Assembly (NCBI GenBank): GCA_910586255.1
Contig: CAJUHR010000002.1
Coordinates: 58,115 to 122,114 of the forward strand
Length of the DNA stretch: 64,000 nucleotides
Reading direction: 5' to 3'
Origin: an uncultured Lachnospiraceae bacterium
GTDB lineage: Bacteria > Bacillota > Clostridia > Lachnospirales > Lachnospiraceae
The position numbers and the translations under genes are program-made. The notes beneath the pieces are model-generated. The model searched no databases. It saw only the letters and a program-made list of their open reading frames with translations, and was not told the DNA's origin. This document shows, piece after piece, positions 61,923-64,000 of this stretch (position 1 is the stretch's first letter; the number at the start of each line of letters is the position of its first letter).

Positions 61923-62804
61923 ATGAGTTTTTTGTCATATTTAATTAATGGAATCAGCCTGGGCAGTATTTATGCCATCATTGCGCTTGGCTACACAATG
62001 GTGTACGGGATTGCCAGGATGCTGAATTTTGCCCACGGGGACATTATTATGGTAGGAGGGTTTGCCATATTCACCATTGTCAGCACCATGGGGCTTCCTC
62101 CGCTTCTGGGGATTCTTGTGGCTGTGGCCGTGTGCACGGTCTTAGGGGTAACCATTGAGCGGGTGGCTTACCGTCCCTTAAGGGGAGCATCCTCTCTGGC
62201 GGTTTTGATCACAGCCATTGGTGTCAGCTATCTTCTGCAGAATGTAGCGCTGCTGATTTTCGGCTCCAATGCCCGTCAGTTTACTTCTGTGGTAACACTG
62301 CCTAACTTAAAGCTGGCAGACGGCGCCCTGATCATTTCCAGCGTTACCATTGTGACGATTGTTTCCTGTATTTTGATTATGATTGGCCTGACTTCTTTTA
62401 TCAACAAAACCAAGGTAGGACAGGCCATGCTTGCCGTGTCTGAGGACAATGGCGCGGCCACGCTTATGGGAATTGACGTAAACCGGACCATTGCCATCAC
62501 CTTTGCTATCGGCTCTGCCTTAGCGGCTGTGGCAGGGGCGCTTTTGTGCTCCACCTATCCGTCTTTAACCCCTTACACCGGCTCCATGCCGGGTATCAAG
62601 GCGTTTGTGGCAGCAGTGTTCGGCGGGATCGGCTCCATTCCCGGAGCTTTGATTGGCGGCGTGCTTTTGGGTGTGATTGAGAATCTGTCCAAAGCATATA
62701 TTTCTTCCCAGCTTTCAGACGCCATTGTATTTTCGGTGCTGATCCTTGTGCTCTTGATCCGTCCCACAGGGATTCTTGGCAGAAAGATTAATGAGAAAGT
62801 GTAG
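61923..62804 (+). CDS. livH: Branched-chain amino acid ABC transporter permease LivH
   Basis: 293 residues with about eight membrane segments: GISLGSIYAIIALGYTMVYGIA, RMLNFAHGDIIMVGG, IERVAYRPLRGAS, VLITAIGVSYLLQN, then VAAVFGGIGSIPGA and LLIRPTGILGRKINEKV. It forms half of the transport channel. GGGGTAGGA lies before the ATG, a moderate site. Nine bases separate it from livM. Confidence 0.93.
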   Translation: MSFLSYLINGISLGSIYAIIALGYTMVYGIARMLNFAHGDIIMVGGFAIFTIVSTMGLPPLLGILVAVAVCTVLGVTIERVAYRPLRGASSLAVLITAIGVSYLLQNVALLIFGSNARQFTSVVTLPNLKLADGALIISSVTIVTIVSCILIMIGLTSFINKTKVGQAMLAVSEDNGAATLMGIDVNRTIAITFAIGSALAAVAGALLCSTYPSLTPYTGSMPGIKAFVAAVFGGIGSIPGALIGGVLLGVIENLSKAYISSQLSDAIVFSVLILVLLIRPTGILGRKINEKV

Positions 62805-62813
62805 GTGGCCCTG

Positions 62814-63878
62814 ATGAACAAAAAGAAAGTACGGATGCAGAACGGCATCACATATGGGATCGTTGTGGGATGCTGGATTCTGGTGCAGATCATGGATAAA
62901 ACAGGCCATATGACCAGCTTGTTAAAGGGAATCCTGGTACCTTTGTGTATGTATTCTATTCTGGCTATCTCCTTAAATCTTACAGTAGGAATTTTGGGAG
63001 AGCTGAGCCTGGGCCATGCAGGCTTTATGTGTGTAGGCGCGTTTTCCGGAGCGTTTTTTACAAAATGCATGGAAAATATTCTTCCCAATTTACAAGCGCG
63101 CTTTTTCTTGGCAATCTTAATCGGCGCAGCCATGGCCGGGGTGTGCGGGATTCTTATCGGGATCCCGGTGCTGCGGCTGAAGGGGGATTATCTTGCCATT
63201 GTGACCCTGGCCTTTGGAGAGATTATTAAGAATCTGATTAACGTAATGTACATTGGATTAGATCAGAACGGATTTCATTTTTCCATCAAGGATACCTTGT
63301 CTCTTGGGATGGATGAGACCGGGGTAGTGATTATCAAGGGGGCACAGGGTATCACGGGCACGCCCAAAGCCGCTACCTTTTTGATTGCGGTGGCGCTTCT
63401 TTTGCTCACCTTGTTTATTGTGCTGAACCTGATCCATTCCAGGACCGGAAGGGCCATTATGTCCATCCGTGACAACCGGATTGCGGCAGAGTCCATTGGA
63501 ATCAATATTACCAAGTATAAGCTGATGGCATTTGCCATCTCTGCGGCTTTGGCCGGAGTGGCCGGGGTGCTCTATGCCCACAATCTGTCAACCCTGGCAG
63601 CCACGCCCAAAAATTTCGGCTACAACATGTCCATTATGATTCTGGTGTTTGTGGTTTTGGGAGGATTGGGGAATATCCGGGGCTCCATGATTGCGGCGGT
63701 GGTCCTTACCCTGCTTCCGGAGCTTCTGCGGGGGCTCAATGACTACCGGATGCTGATTTATGCCATTGTTTTGATTGTGATGATGCTGTTCAATTCCAGT
63801 CCCAAGGCGATCGGGCTTCGCTCTGTAGTCATGGAACGGTTTAAAAAGAAGAAGGCTGCTGCAAAGGAGGCTGCGTAA
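62814..63878 (+). CDS. livM: Branched-chain amino acid ABC transporter permease LivM
   Basis: 354 residues, about ten membrane segments. Family blocks: ISLNLTVGILGELSLGHAGF, GIPVLRLKGDYLAIVTLAFG, the coupling segment SRTGRAIMSIRDNRIAAESIG and GGLGNIRGSMIAAV. The ATG at 62814 is preferred, with GTAGGTGG before it; a GTG at 62805 directly after the livH stop is an alternative. Two bases separate the end from livG's start. Confidence 0.92.
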   Translation: MNKKKVRMQNGITYGIVVGCWILVQIMDKTGHMTSLLKGILVPLCMYSILAISLNLTVGILGELSLGHAGFMCVGAFSGAFFTKCMENILPNLQARFFLAILIGAAMAGVCGILIGIPVLRLKGDYLAIVTLAFGEIIKNLINVMYIGLDQNGFHFSIKDTLSLGMDETGVVIIKGAQGITGTPKAATFLIAVALLLLTLFIVLNLIHSRTGRAIMSIRDNRIAAESIGINITKYKLMAFAISAALAGVAGVLYAHNLSTLAATPKNFGYNMSIMILVFVVLGGLGNIRGSMIAAVVLTLLPELLRGLNDYRMLIYAIVLIVMMLFNSSPKAIGLRSVVMERFKKKKAAAKEAA

Positions 63879-63879
63879 T

Positions 63880-64000
63880 ATGGCAATGTTGGAGGTAAAG
63901 AACTTAAGCATTTCCTTTGGCGGTTTAAAGGCAGTGGATGATTTTAGCGTGACCATCGAAAAAGGACAGCTTTACGGCCTGATCGGCCCCAACGGCGCGG
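63880..64000 (+). CDS. livG: Branched-chain amino acid ABC transporter ATPase LivG, 5' part
   Basis: Only the first 40 codons are inside the window: MAMLEVKNLSISFGGLKAVD, then IEKGQLYGLIGPNGA, where the Walker A motif begins. The order H-M-G and the FGG(L/V)KAV start identify LivG. AAGGAGG lies before the ATG. The rest lies beyond the window end. Confidence 0.88.
   Translation, partial: MAMLEVKNLSISFGGLKAVDDFSVTIEKGQLYGLIGPNGA

Noticed and set aside
1..64000. CRISPR array, tRNA or rRNA genes
   Set aside because: No regularly spaced repeats and no T-arm-like GTTCGA motifs in a tRNA context were found by reading the sequence. A tRNA-scanning program would settle this.

Overview
This looks like a chromosomal window from a moderately GC-rich gut clostridium of the Lachnospiraceae (Enterocloster / Hungatella / Lachnoclostridium type). 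The evidence is the gene content and order (plsX-acpP-rnc-smc-ftsY; ylxM-ffh-rpsP-khpA-rimM-trmD-rplS-lepB-rbgA-rnhB-yraN; the DUF512 radical-SAM gene next to der-plsY-gpsA), the short HisG that needs HisZ, strong AGGAGG ribosome sites with some GTG/TTG starts, and sigma-A promoters with 17-base spacers. The species call is inference. I saw no rRNA, tRNA or CRISPR array.

Layout. 1-2.4 kb: the 3' end of recU, a 600-base gene-free stretch with a long hairpin, and uraA. 2.4-4.4 kb: a PurF paralogue without its N-terminal catalytic cysteine, divergent from the histidine operon. 4.4-10.5 kb: hisZ-G-D-B-A and a HisIE with an extra HisF-like N-terminal domain; hisH, hisF and hisC are not here. 10.5-16 kb: pepT, a SIR2-domain protein and an EndoQ-UvrD fusion on the same strand. 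16-21 kb (minus): a full branched-chain amino-acid type ABC transporter. 21-29.3 kb: hemerythrin protein, bioY, then lipid/SMC/SRP-receptor housekeeping genes. 29.3-37.4 kb: threonine deaminase, a CLC-F-like transporter, an MTA/SAH-deaminase-like amidohydrolase and a polyamine-type ABC transporter in the order B-A-D-C. 37.6-39.9 kb: one reading frame joining a PfkB kinase to an AbgA-like M20 hydrolase.

39.9-44.1 kb is the accessory region. It starts with a well-supported retron: a TTGACC-N17-TATAAT promoter overlapping the end of the preceding gene, a non-coding RNA bounded by a perfect 16-base inverted repeat (a1/a2), then a reverse transcriptase with retron motifs NAxxH, YCDD and VTG. No effector gene follows. 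Next comes a scar in which the first codons of a beta-glucuronidase, a piece of a sugar-permease N-terminus and a headless heparinase II/III gene are run together, followed by the tail of a DUF554 membrane protein.

44.1-53.6 kb holds a fructokinase-like gene and a conserved translation/secretion cluster (ylxM to pgeF). 53.6-60.2 kb holds a small coiled-coil protein, prs (minus), and the DUF512-der-plsY-gpsA group. 60.2-64 kb begins a second branched-chain amino-acid type ABC locus (binding protein, livH, livM, partial livG), with separate promoters for the binding protein and the membrane part.
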